A DNA stretch of 64,000 bases, from contig NC_088177.1 of NCBI RefSeq assembly GCF_028769735.1, positions 9,922,599 to 9,986,598 of the forward strand, in the 5' to 3' direction. This DNA is from Zonotrichia leucophrys gambelii. Its lineage: Eukaryota > Chordata > Aves > Passeriformes > Passerellidae. Positions 1 through 10,245 of the stretch are shown one piece after another. Numbering within the stretch: the first letter of the stretch is position 1; each line of letters starts with the position of its first letter. The notes beneath the pieces were generated by a model. It ran no database searches, was not told where the DNA came from, and saw only the letters and a program-made list of their open reading frames with translations. The position numbers were made by a program, and so were the translations under genes.

Positions 1-758
1 GAAACCAGGTGATCTTTATTCCAAACCTTTCTAAGAGACCCTCCTGGGGCGCCTGAATAGCTGGGAAGGCAGCACAGCATGCAGAGAGCAGATGGGCTGC
101 ACAGTTTACTCATAATTCTGCTGCTCACCTGCCTCTGAAAAGCAGCACAAAGCCAGAGCTGTGTGATGTGGATGTGGCTTTGCTTGGGTGGCCTGGAAAT
201 GCAGAGACGTGAAGGGGTAGCGTAGCCATGATATTTTCTGAAAAATCCCTTTAACAGGATTTTTTTTCTCCTGAGAAGCTGAGAGGCCTCAGGACCAAAA
301 TGTAAACATTGATTATCTGCTGCTGTGGAATGCAACAGGTGAGTCTGTGATTGGTCTCATGTGGTTGTTTGTAATTAATGGCCAATCACAGTCAGCTGGC
401 TCGGACTCTCTGGTCAGTCACAAGATTTTATCATTCCATTCCTTTCCTTGCTGGCCTTCTGATGAAATCTTTTCTTCTATTCTTTCAGTATAGTTTTGGT
501 ATATAATTTTATTTTAATATAATATATATCAAAAAATAATAAATCAGCCTTCTGAAGTGTGGAGTCAAGATTCTCATCTCTCCCCTCATCCTGGGACCCC
601 TCTAAACACCGTGAGGATCTGGCTTTTGGGTGAACCTGCACCAAAGTGGGTCTGTGCCAGTGCAGGATGGAGCAAGGAGCTCTCCTGCATCCCACCCCTC
701 TGCAGGGAAGCACACCAGGCTTGGTGTCTTGTCCGGAGTCATGGAGCCCCTCACTCAC
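1..758 (-). other. RAB17: RAB17 intron after the first coding exon
   Basis: Intronic sequence downstream (minus strand) of the RAB17 exon, beginning with the GTGAGT donor at 758-753. It contains an LTR copy at about 221-613. No second RAB17 exon (switch II, WDTAGQE-like) was found between 1 and 758. Confidence 0.7.
221..613 (+). mobile_element. Solo LTR, family A, degenerate copy
   Basis: Endogenous retrovirus LTR in plus orientation. It shares the sequence order of the copies at 4647-6065 and 29761-30131: AAAATCC near the start, a GGCCAATCA CCAAT box (about 380-388), the CTTTCAGTATAG block, an AATAAA poly(A) signal (538-543) followed by TCAGCCTTCTGA, then a GGAGTC..ATTCTCATC..CATCCTGGG end. 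The 5' TG is mutated and no target-site duplication is visible. No internal gag, pol or env sequence is next to it, so it is a solo LTR. Confidence 0.75.
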
Positions 759-906
759 ATCCCACGGTGGGCAGCAGCTCCCTGAAGTCGTTCCTCACGT
801 ATCTGTAGGCCAGGCTGGACTTGCCCACGGACATGCTGCCCAGCAGCACCACCTTGTACATGTGGGAGACATGGGGCCCCTCCGGTGTCACTGGCTGTGC
901 CATGTC
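759..906 (-). CDS. RAB17: RAB17, first coding exon (partial gene)
   Basis: Rab small GTPase; RAB17 is known as an epithelial Rab acting at recycling and apical endosomes in transcytosis. The exon reads from ATG at 903-901 for 48 codons plus one base. It begins MAQPVTPEG, then the first beta strand (YKVVLLG), the P-loop GSMSVGKSS (residues 22-30, with invariant Lys28 and Ser29) and YRYVRNDFRELLPTVG leading to switch I. The RYV-NDF-LPTVG pattern is the one I recall for RAB17 rather than other Rabs. A strong acceptor (pyrimidine tract, then TTGCAG at 912-907) lies three bases before the ATG, so an upstream noncoding exon exists. A GTGAGT donor follows at 758-753, splitting codon 49 after its first base. 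The rest of the GTPase (switch II, NKxD, prenylation cysteines) is outside the window to the left. One oddity is Met24 in the P-loop at the position of Ras Gly12. Gene identity also rests on divergent LRRFIP1 to the right. Confidence 0.86.
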
Positions 907-1865
907 CTGCAAGGAAACCAGCTCTGCTCAAGGAGCGATCCCAGGATCGGCTCGGCCTCCTGCAGCAGCTCCTGACCGGAAATTCTGAAATAGGCTGGAA
1001 TAAAATCAAAATCGTTAATAACACCGCAAGATGCACATTTAATGCATCAAAGCATGTCAGCTACGACCAGAAGGTGGAGACGTTTAGGAGGAAACCTGAT
1101 GCCAGAGGCCTCCTTGGATGTAGGCAAGTAGATTGGTGCATCTCCTTTAGGAAAGAGCTGGAGGAATTTCCCAGCAGAGGGAAACTCTTCTGGCTGTGCG
1201 CTGCTCTCCAGGACACCTCCTTCCCCGGACTCCTTAGGCTGATATCCCACATTTATTATCCCGGCTAGGAGTTCCATCAGGAGAGCCTCAGGAGTGAGCA
1301 GCCCTGCGCACAAAGCGGGTGGCAAAAGCTGAAGACCCCCAGAACCAGCCAAGCCCCTGGAGTGCCACCCCCATGCCACCCCAGAGTGTGACACACCGCC
1401 CTGCCGTGCCCAGGGACGGCAGGAAACACGGACCCAGCAACGGGGATGGCCTCAAACCTGACTGAAGAGAGCTGCTGCAGAGCCTCGGTCGGTGGGAGCC
1501 CTCCCGGGTGACACGGGTGTCCCCTGCTCCCAGCCCTGGGCCAGGGAGGTGCCACTGCCGGGTGGGAAGTGCCCGAGCAGGGCAGCAAAGCACACTTTGC
1601 CCTGCTCTGCCCTGGTTCCTCCTCACAGAGCTCCTCCTCCACAAACACTCAGCCCATGTGGACGCTTATAAAGGACAGAGGGAAGTGCACGGGGTGCTGG
1701 GCTGAGCTCTGCTGGAGTGGGGAGCATTCCCTCCACGTGGAATAAAACCCCGGTGGGGCAGACAGCAGGGATCTGCAAGATTTGTGACGAAGAATTGGTG
1801 CAATTTTTACCTGGGCTTCTGGGATTTGGCTGTGGAAGCAAGAAGGACCTTTTCAAAGACACCAG

Positions 1866-2205
1866 TGGAGTTCCTGCAGTTCCCTTCCTGCAGCTCCCTG
1901 AAGCTTCTGCAACTCCCTCCCTGCAGCTCCTGCAATTCTCTGCTCCCTGCAATTCCCTTCCTGCAGTTCCTACAGTTCTCTGCTCCCTGCAATTCCCTCC
2001 CTGCAGCTCCTGCAATTCTCTGCTCCCTGCAGCTCCCTGCAATCCCCTTCCCGCAGTTCCTACAGTTCTCTGCTCTCTGCAATTCCTTTCCTGCAGCTCC
2101 TGCAGTTCCCTCCCTGCAGTTCCTGCAATTCCCTTCCTACAGCTCCCTGCAGTTCCCTGCTCCCTGCAATTCCCTCTCTGCTCCCTGCAGTTCCCTCCCC
2201 TGACA
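1866..2205 (+). repeat. CTGCAGYTCC-type minisatellite
   Basis: Irregular tandem array built from 10-12 bp variants of CTGCAGTTCC, CTGCAATTC and CTCTGCTCC, about 340 bp long. It is strongly pyrimidine-biased on the plus strand. It keeps long frames open on both strands (Cys/Ser/Leu-rich on plus, Gly/Arg/Glu/Leu-rich on minus), which are composition artefacts and not genes. Confidence 0.85.
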
Positions 2206-3527
2206 AAAGCCCCTTGTTCCTGCGAGCTGCTCATCCCACGTGCCTCCTTTATTTTTCCTGTCCTCCCCCTGCAATCTGGCAGGCTCCAGACCTTTGATTC
2301 TTCATTAAGGCTTGTCATTAAGAGCGTTCCCTTGGCTGAACCCAGGTCTGGGTCTTTAGATCCAAGCAGTTTTTCTGCTGGGTGAGACAGGCTTTAATCC
2401 CCTCAAAAAACACAAGCAACATCATCTCCCCCAGCTCATGCAGCCCTGTGATGAAGAGCAGGATTTTAGGTTGTGCAGAACAGCTAGTTAGTCATATTTT
2501 TCAAGCAGGAAGAAGATAAGCCCTGTGGCACAGCATGATTGTGCTCCTTAAGGTATTGATTACATACATTGGCCTCTCTGGAGGCTGGAAACAAGACTGC
2601 CATCCATTCTGGGCAGTTATTGTCAGTAATTAGCCATAAAACTCTCTAAGGAAACAGGAAGCTGCTTGAAAACTACCCAAGGCTGTCTGTATTAAACACA
2701 GTTTCTCATCATTTCCCTCTGCTGCTCTCTGTTCACCCTTAGAAAGGTGGGTTGATGCTGGAACAAAACCCACCTGAGATTTATTGCACTGAGTTTTGCC
2801 AAAGCTCGCTTGAAACAATTTTTTCCCCCGTGTTAGGAGGCAGAGGGTGAGGCTCCCTTCCCACCTGAAGGAAGCAAAACAAGTGGCTTTGTTCTGATTC
2901 GATGGAAAACAGGATTTAGGGGGAAATGGTGGGGGCTTTGGGCTCTTTTTTTGTTGGAAAAGCAGAATACAGAGTAAAACCCTGCATTTCCTGGATGAGG
3001 GACTGTGGGGAAAGCATCCAGATATCTAAAATCATCAATTTGGGGAGCAGCAGCTGAGGTGGTGCAGGTCCCCTCCTTGTGCCAAGAGGCCACACTGAGG
3101 GGCAGGGAAAACTCCACCTGCTCAGATCCAGTTTCTCTTCAATCAGCTGTAAAAACCCTGCTGGGGGATTTAGTCTTCAGGTACAGCTTAATATTTTGTG
3201 GCAGCTGTGTTTGGCAGCAAGTATTAGGGTTAGGATTGCTTGATCCTACACTTGTCATGAAGGTGAGTTCCCAAACAGCCACAACACCAATAATTTCTCA
3301 CTTCCTAGCAGAGGATTGAACATTGCTGCACCCAGGAAATTGTGTTCAGCATCTTTCACCTGGGCTGGAGGGATCCTGGTGTATTTGTTGTCAGGGGATA
3401 AGCCTTTTATTTCCAAAGGAAAGCAGTAATAGAAGAAAAGTCAGGCATGCCTTTGGGGATGGAGTCCCTGAGAAGTCTTATTTAAAATCCTGTTTAGCTC
3501 CCTGGGAAATCAGTGTTGTTCAAGTGT

Positions 3528-3575
3528 AATGATGTCTAACTCTGGTATAAGCTTTTCTAGGTACCAGACATCATT
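3528..3575. repeat. Imperfect inverted repeat (hairpin)
   Basis: The left arm AATGATGTC plus TGGTA pairs with the right arm TACCA plus GACATCATT. There is a 6-base bulge in the left arm and a loop of about 14 bases containing AAGCTT. This gives roughly 14 base pairs. It could be a remnant of a palindromic element or chance; no expression evidence is available. Confidence 0.4.
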
Positions 3576-3943
3576 AAAGCCATTTTCTGAGTTTCTGCAA
3601 AGGGGTGCAAGGGTGAACCAGAACAAAAGTTACTAAGCACCTCAGAAAAATTACAGGACTTCAACACTTAACTGTGTAAGTCTGCAGTGTTTAACCCTGC
3701 AGGTTTTGGACACAGTATTTCAGGTTCTTTCAGATTTAGATACTTAACCTTTCCCCCTCAACACATACAAGATAGTGGTCATGCACCTACCTCCCCAGTT
3801 AAGTTGCAGCATCCAGCTCAAAGCTCTCCTCTGCTTTTGGGATCCTCCTCCCACCTGCTTAAGCTCTGGCTTAAATAAGAGAGTGGCCACTCAGAAAATT
3901 CACTTAAGCCAGGGCTACCAGGGGAGACAGCAATCCCAACTGC

Positions 3944-4003
3944 AAAGACACCATGTGTAAATATTAGATTTCCAAAGACACAATGTGTAAATATTAGATT
4001 TAT
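3944..4003 (+). repeat. 30-bp tandem duplication
   Basis: Two near-identical copies start at AAAGACACCATG (3944) and AAAGACACAATG (3974), each running through TGTAAATATTAGATTT. It lies just outside the CpG island. Confidence 0.85.
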
Positions 4004-4179
4004 ACAGCGCTGATCTCCCAGAAGCAGCAGCTCCCCTCAGAGTGAAGGGGAAGGGAACGAGGATCATTAACCACGAAGGGAAGCAAAGCTGCAATAAACG
4101 GGACTGCCCAGAGACCCAGCAGCTCTGGGAGGATGGGGGTAGCACACAGAGCTTCCCAAAACCTCTCCTCCTGGGCAGG

Positions 4180-4640
4180 AGTCACTGCGGACCGTGCCGG
4201 GGCTGCGCCGAGAGGATGGGAGGGTTCCTTTCCCATCCTGGGAAAGGCACCTTGGAGAGGGTGGGTGATTCCCTGCCCGGCGGGGAACTCCCGAGCGGAG
4301 GATGCCTTTACCTTGCCGAAGGCTCGCTGTGCCCGCTCCGTGTGCCAGGGTGACAAACATGCGTGTGTCGCAGCCCCTCCGTGCCGGGAGCGGCCAAAAG
4401 CGAAAGCGCCGGCCCCGGCAAGGTGCCAAAGGTGAGAGAGGCAGCGCGGAGCAGTGAACCTTAGACCCGACACCGGGGCTAAGCTCTGGCAGCCAGGCGA
4501 GACGGCGACAGGCTGCTGTCACCGGGGCCATACCCCGTCCTTCCAACCGCCCTTCCCACGCTGGGGTGGATGGGCGGACAGACAGACAGACAGACGAACG
4601 GATGAACGGGTGGGTGCGGCTTTCCCCATGTCTCGGGGTC
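4180..4640. promoter_or_regulatory. CpG island, candidate RAB17 promoter and first exon
   Basis: A dense run of CpG dinucleotides (roughly 35 in 460 bases by eye) in an otherwise CpG-poor region, with a GGGCGG box near 4571. On the minus strand a CAAG|GTAAAG donor lies at 4312/4311, suited to a noncoding RAB17 exon 1 splicing to the acceptor at 909-907. On the plus strand a CCAAAG|GTGAGA donor lies at 4431/4432, so a divergent noncoding transcript is also possible. Assignment to RAB17 is inference from distance and strand; no transcript data are available. An (ACAG)n run sits at about 4576-4595. Confidence 0.5.
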
Positions 4641-6071
4641 CAAGAGTGTCACCGTGATCTTTTCTGGAAAATCCTCTCTGCCCAGGATGTTCTCCTGGGA
4701 AGCTGAGAAGATTCAGCTTCTCCTGTGTTTGCTGCTCCGGAATGTGGTCCGGAGATTGTTTATCCAAACGTGTGAATTGTTCTTACTTAATGGCCAATCA
4801 TCATCAGCTGTGTTGGACTCTGAGGAGTCAGTCACGAGTTTTTATCACCATTCCTGTTAAGCCTTCTGATGTATCCTTTCTCTTTCTTTAGTAGAGTTTT
4901 AGTATAGCATAATATAATATAATATAATATAATATAATATAATATAATATAATATAATATAATATAATATAATATAATATAATATAATATCTGCCTTCTG
5001 AGAACATGGAGTCAAATTCTCAATTCCTCATTCTTTCCTAGCCTTCTGTCTGTATCCTTTCTCTTTCTTTAGTATAGTTTTAGTACAGCATAATATAATA
5101 TCATATAACATATAAATATAACATAGCATAATAATAAATCAGCCTTCTGAGAACATGTTGTCAAATTCTCAATTCCTTATTCTTTTCTAGCCTTCTGTCT
5201 GTATCCTTTCTCTTTCTTTAGTATAGTTTTAGTATAGAGTAATATAATATAATATAAGTCTTCTGAGAACATGGAGTCAAATTCTCAATTCCTCATTCTT
5301 TTCTAGCCTTCTGCCTGTATCCTTTCTCTTTCTTTAGCATAGTTTTAGTAATATGATATGACACGACACTACACAACATAATATAATATAATGTAATGTA
5401 ATATAATATAATAATATAAGCCCGATGAGAACATGGAGTCAAATTCTCAATTCCTCATTGTTTTCTAGCCCTCTGTCTGTATTCTTTCTTTATAGTTTAG
5501 TATAGTTTTAGTATAGCATTCTTAAATATAATAAAATAATAAATCAGCCTTCTAAGAACATGTAGTGAAATTTTCAATTCCTCATTCTTTTCTAGCCTTC
5601 TGTCTGTATCCTTTCTCTTTCTTTAGAATAGTTTTAGTATAGCATTCTTTAATATAATAAAATAATAAATCAACCTTCTGAGAACTTGGAGTTAAATTAT
5701 CAATTCCTCATTCTTTTCGAGCCTTCTGTCTGTATTCTTTCTCTATAGTTTAGTATCATTTTAGTATATCATTTTTTTAATATAATGTTGTATCATAAAA
5801 TAATAAATCAGCCTTCTGAGAACATGGAGTCGGATTCTCATCTCTCACCTCATCCTGGGGATGAGTTTTTATCATCATTCTTTTCTAGCTTTCTGTCTGT
5901 ATCCTTTCTCTTTCTTTAGTATAGTTTTAGTAATATGATAAGATATGACACGGCACGACATAATATAATATAATATAATATAATATAATAATAAATCAGC
6001 CTTCTGAGAACACGGAGTTGGATTCTCACCTCTCACCTCGTCCTGGGGACCTCACAAACATCACACAAGAG
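4641..6071 (+). mobile_element. Solo LTR, family A, with eight-fold internal tandem repeat
   Basis: ERV LTR occupying 4647 (TGTCACC) to 6065 (CATCACA), flanked by a perfect 6-bp target duplication CAAGAG (4641-4646 and 6066-6071), as in class II (ERVK-like) insertions. The 5' part has a GGCCAATCA box (about 4791). The downstream block, beginning GCCTTCTG..GTATCC and ending near TCAATTCCTCATTCTTT, occurs eight times, starting near 4860, 5040, 5190, 5307, 5467, 5595, 5721 and 5888. Units are about 115-180 bp, and their length variation comes mainly from AATAT-type runs. Five AATAAA signals followed by TC-A-CC occur at 5133, 5538, 5664, 5802 and 5990. Normal family members are only about 370-390 bp, so this copy is about 1 kb longer. 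Confidence 0.85.
4911..4990 (+). repeat. (AATAT)n microsatellite inside the LTR
   Basis: About 16 uninterrupted copies of AATAT, the longest such run in the expanded LTR. Shorter and degenerate AATAT runs recur in the later units. Confidence 0.95.
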
Positions 6072-6792
6072 CATCCCAGCTGCCAAGGAGATGGGGGTAA
6101 AACCCCCCAAGGTTTGAGGATCAGGGAGGGCAGGGTGTGGCAGGAGTCATGGCACACACAGGATCTGTGCTCTTTGGTTTTTATAACATGGCAATTTCTG
6201 CTGCTGAACATTAGACCTGGCTTTGGTCTTGTGCCAGGGGCAGGCTCAGATATCCCAGGCTTGGGATTGCAAAGGGGATGTGTTTTGTGGGAGAAGATGT
6301 GCCCACTTGTCTGGCAAAATTCTTCAGCTGATGATAATTCTGTGTTTCTGTCACTCCTCTTGTCATAGTCAGTGTCTTTCCTCCAAGTAAGAGATCTGGA
6401 AGTGAAACAGGCTTAACAAAATCTAGTCCTAATAGTTATAGGGAACAGGGTGAAAAGCAGAAGTCCTGCAAGAAAGCTTAAAAACAATATCACCCTAGTT
6501 TTGAAATTAAAAATGTGTCTTGTGACTTCCAAGGCTTCAGCACTTCAGTTCAATTCCTTCCCATTTCAGTGATGAAAAGCCATGGACAGTTTACATTCCC
6601 AGGTCCTTCCCATCAGCTCTGCAGGGGCTAGAGCTGGATTTGGGGATCCTTTGAACACTACTTCTATGAATATATATAGTTTTTCCAGTCCAGAAGCAGT
6701 TTAATGTGCTCCCAAAAGTTTAATGGGAGTTTAACATGCACCCGTTTCTTATAACTTGTTTCCCAAAGGAGCTGACTTAAAGCCTTTTTATT

Positions 6793-6835
<43 letters not shown>

Positions 6836-9629
6836 CCTTAGGGCTTTGGATTAGTCAGTCCTCTGTGACCCTGGTACAGCAAGGGGGTAGGAAGGTGTTT
6901 CAGGATTTTGGAAGGGCTGAGTGTGGATACCTTGGGCTGGGGAATCTTTGCCCACAGCAATGATTTTACCCACTGGTTTGCACCTACAGGCTCTGGTAGA
7001 ATCATGCACCTAAACTCAACATCTAATTTTTAGTATTAAAAAAAGGCTGGGAGGCTTTGAAGCCTTATGAAAGGATGGCTTTGTCAGGGCTAAGAGAAGC
7101 TTCGTTCCCAGTTTGTGCCGCTCTGTTATTTTCATTCCTGCCCTGCCCCAGCCGGTGTCACATCTCAGAGGCCTCTGTGAAGGGCTTTTACAAGAGAAGG
7201 TGGTGGGGAGAGGTGCCCAAACAAAGTGCTGGTGCAAATGCCCCCGAGGCCTGCAGAGCCCGGGGCAGTGTGTCCTTTGTGAGAAATGGGACAGCCTGCC
7301 CTGGAAGGCTCCTCTGCTGAGCCAGACCCCACTAGAGGGCACAGCTCCTCCACCTTTGGAGACAGCGAGGATGCTGCTGCTGCTGCTGCCCAGCCTCATT
7401 TCTGGCCCGGACAGACAGACAGACAGACAGACACCAGCCCATGAGAGACAGATCGAGCTCTCTGCCAGAAGTGTGGATGGACAGCCAAGCTTCTCTTGCT
7501 CTTCGTTCTCCAAATAATCGGAAAAGGAACATCTCTGATAAGCACTGTTGCAGTGCCAGGGAGCCAATTTTTTTCTGATGTACCTCTGCCTGCTTCTTCT
7601 GAGGGAAAATATGCAGGATGCTGAGGATCAGAGCCCTTCAGTGGTGAGTGGTTTGCAAATAGACACTGTGGCTGCATGGGTAGGGCACCTGGAGCATCCT
7701 GCACAAACCTAGGGATGCACCCTGCTGTGCTTGTGCAGTGAGAAGTTCCTCACTTGAAATAAACTTTACTGGGAATGGGTTGTTTCTCTGAGGTTTAGGG
7801 ACTGCATTTCACTTTACAGCCATCTGATGTAGTTGTGTCATGAGAATTTGATGGATGAGTCTGGCCACGGGAGTGGTGTGGATCAAATACACCTTGTAGA
7901 CCTTCCCCATTGCTCCACCTCAGCCTTTTTATTTGATTTTTAACTGTGAAGGAAAGGCTGACACGTCAGTGGTGCACAAGAATTCCAGAGGAGGTTAAAA
8001 AACAAAACTTCTAGGGTAAGCACTCAAGAATAATTCCAATAATCTTGTATTTCTGGCTCTGCCTGCTGCATAACTTTGAGCAGGATGCCTCTCCTTCCTC
8101 CTTTATCTGAGTTAAAGGACAAGGCACAAGCACACAGATCTTTGTGGGTCAGTTTAGAAGCTCCTGGAGGGTTCTTTGTCAGTGGTTGTGCAGCACCTGG
8201 CTCTCCCTGACTGTGAGGAAGCATGGATGTGGGCACTGTAAATCCTCCCTTGCTGAAGGAGGAGTGGTTCTGTGGGGAAGGCAGCAGAGTCTGGCAACAA
8301 AGGCACAGCCCTGAGCTGAACACAGAGACGGAAAACTCAGCTTTGCCCCTTGTTTGCTGTCTGCCTGTGGGAAGAGTTCTTTTTTCTCCTCTGACTTGGT
8401 TCTCCCCCTCTCCTTGGGCTCATCCATATGAATTCCATGCGGTCCCTGTGCAGGCAACCCAGCTCAGGAGGTCTCATCACTATCAAAGCTCCCATGCTGT
8501 GGAGGTGAGGCTTGGACTTTGTACTGCTCTGAAATTATGCTCGTCTTCAGCATTTTTGGTCCTCTGAGGCCCCTGAATGCCACAGAATTGTTCCTGATGG
8601 GTCAGTTTGTGTCTGAAACACTCTCATTTCTTAATTTTTCAAGAACAAGCACCTGAAACCATGGTCAGCAAAATAAATTCAGAATAATTGATCCATCCAG
8701 AGGTAACAGCAAATGATGTTCTCAAAACTGTTTGCCATACCTGTGCTGTTAAACGCGTCATCCCTTGTTTGTGTGGTGGTTTTCATACACAACATGGCTA
8801 AGGAGTTAAATCACAGAATGGGAATGCTTGAAGTGTCCTGGAATTTGCTGTTTCTCCATTTCAGTGTGTGATGAAGTAATGAGAACCCAGGGTATTCCAC
8901 TGGTGATCATACAAGCAAGGTCTGTCACCACTGCCATGCAGCATTGAAAGATCTTTTTGTTTTGAAAGGAGCAAGAATTGTGCCTTTGCTAATGAAAAAA
9001 AAAAAAAAAAAAAGATTGAGGTCCTCACTGTTACAGTGCCAAAAAGTTAAAAACATATTTTAAGGATTGGTGGAGCTGGAATGGTGAACAGATCATTTAC
9101 ACTGTGGCTCAAAACTGTGAGCCTGCCCTGAACTGCTCCAGGCCTCTAAAATGCTTGTCTTCCTGTTAATTAATTATTAACGTTGCTAAAACACTCCAGA
9201 GATTGGCTTGGAAACATTAAACAAACTTAATATTAATAGCTCCCAGATGATAAGTGATGGTGAACATTAGCATGTGTTAAAGACCGAGGAGGGAAAATAA
9301 CTACCGACTACAATAAACATTTGAAGTCTGGTGGCATTGAATTACAAAGAGAATACAAGTGTGAACCACAAGAAAGGCTTTCCTGCAGCATTAGCACTTG
9401 AAGAGACAGGTGAGATTGTTTTCACTCCTGAAATTGCACTTGACAAGTCACAATAAATAGCCTTGAGGCATGTGCTGAGGTTCTTGCCATGTGTCTAATA
9501 CGCAAGGTGCAGCTTGGGTGACAAATAAATGTATGTGGCTTGCTCGAGTAAAGATGCCTGCATTGAACAGTTTGTTTATCTCAAACTTCATATTCTTATT
9601 TCTCAGCAGACCTTGGCCAGGAGGATCCC
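6072..9629. other. Intergenic sequence, no gene seen
   Basis: No coding exon, RNA gene or recognised full repeat. It contains a 41-base T run (6795-6835), an (ACAG)n run (about 7411-7432) and a 20-base A run (8995-9014). All open frames here are short and lack splice-supported homology. Confidence 0.6.
6795..6835 (+). repeat. Poly(T) tract, 41 bases
   Basis: Uninterrupted T run. It may be the reversed poly(A) tail of an old retrocopy, but no processed gene body is recognisable next to it. Confidence 0.95.
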
Positions 9630-10245
9630 TGTGAAAAACGCCAATCACTTGTTTTTAAAATTTTAAAAGTTTAATAGTAATAAAATGGTTATAAAAATAG
9701 TAATGCAATTAGAGTAATAATAATTTGGACAAATTGGATTAGGACAATATGAGACAACAAAGAGTTATGGACATCTGGGTACCTTTTTCTGGGCAGCATA
9801 AGCTTGAAAAAGAACCCACATTAACAGAGGATTAACCCTTAAAAACAATAACCTGTTGCATATCCATACATCTCATACATGATGCATAAATTCCATTCAA
9901 ACACAGGATTCTGTCTGGTCAGTGTCAGCTTCTTCCTCTGAATCCTGACAGTGCCTTCGAGGAGGGAAGAAGTTTGTTTCTTCTGATAATGGAGCAACAA
10001 CTTCTCTTTCTCTGAAAGATTCAGGTGTCCTGTGGCGTGGCTGGTATCTGGCTGTGAGTCCTTTCTTTACAAAAGTATCCTACATAGCATCGTTTCTATT
10101 TTAACAATTTTTATAACCTAAAACTATATTTAACACAATACTTAAGAGAATTGATACAGCATCACTTTCTAACACAACACATATAATATTCATTTTAATA
10201 TTTGCAAAAAGCGAGTCATAAAACACATGCCTTTTTCACAATCCC
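9625..10245 (-). mobile_element. Solo LTR, family B, copy 1
   Basis: LTR of 611 bp at 9630-10240 with terminal inverted TGTGAAAAA / TTTTTCACA and a perfect 5-bp target duplication ATCCC (9625-9629 and 10241-10245). It is read as minus orientation because a plausible ATTAAA poly(A) signal near the end lies on that strand. A second copy of the same family is at 42810-43425. No internal retroviral genes are present. A 5-bp duplication fits class I/III-type ERVs rather than the 6-bp family A. Confidence 0.85.

Larger units (their letters stand above)
907..4311 (-). other. RAB17: Putative RAB17 intron 1
   Basis: Sequence between the RAB17 acceptor (909-907) and the best candidate first-exon donor in the CpG island. 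It is noncoding apart from chance frames. It holds the minisatellite at 1866-2205, a hairpin at 3528-3575 and a 30-bp tandem duplication at 3944-4003. The 1300-1640 part is moderately GC-rich. A TATAAA at about 1666 faces the plus strand, but I see no gene attached to it. Confidence 0.4.

Noticed and set aside
1660..1700. TATAAA near 1666 as a plus-strand promoter
   Set aside because: No CpG island, exon or donor follows convincingly; a single TATA-like hexamer is expected by chance.
1623..2318. 231-codon minus frame and 222-codon plus frame
   Set aside because: Both are low-complexity translations of the CTGCAGTTCC minisatellite with no domain or splice support.
4647..6065. CRISPR array (regularly repeated blocks)
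   Set aside because: Units are long, AT-rich, share LTR sequence with single-copy family members and sit within a target-site duplication; this is a vertebrate LTR, not repeat-spacer organisation.
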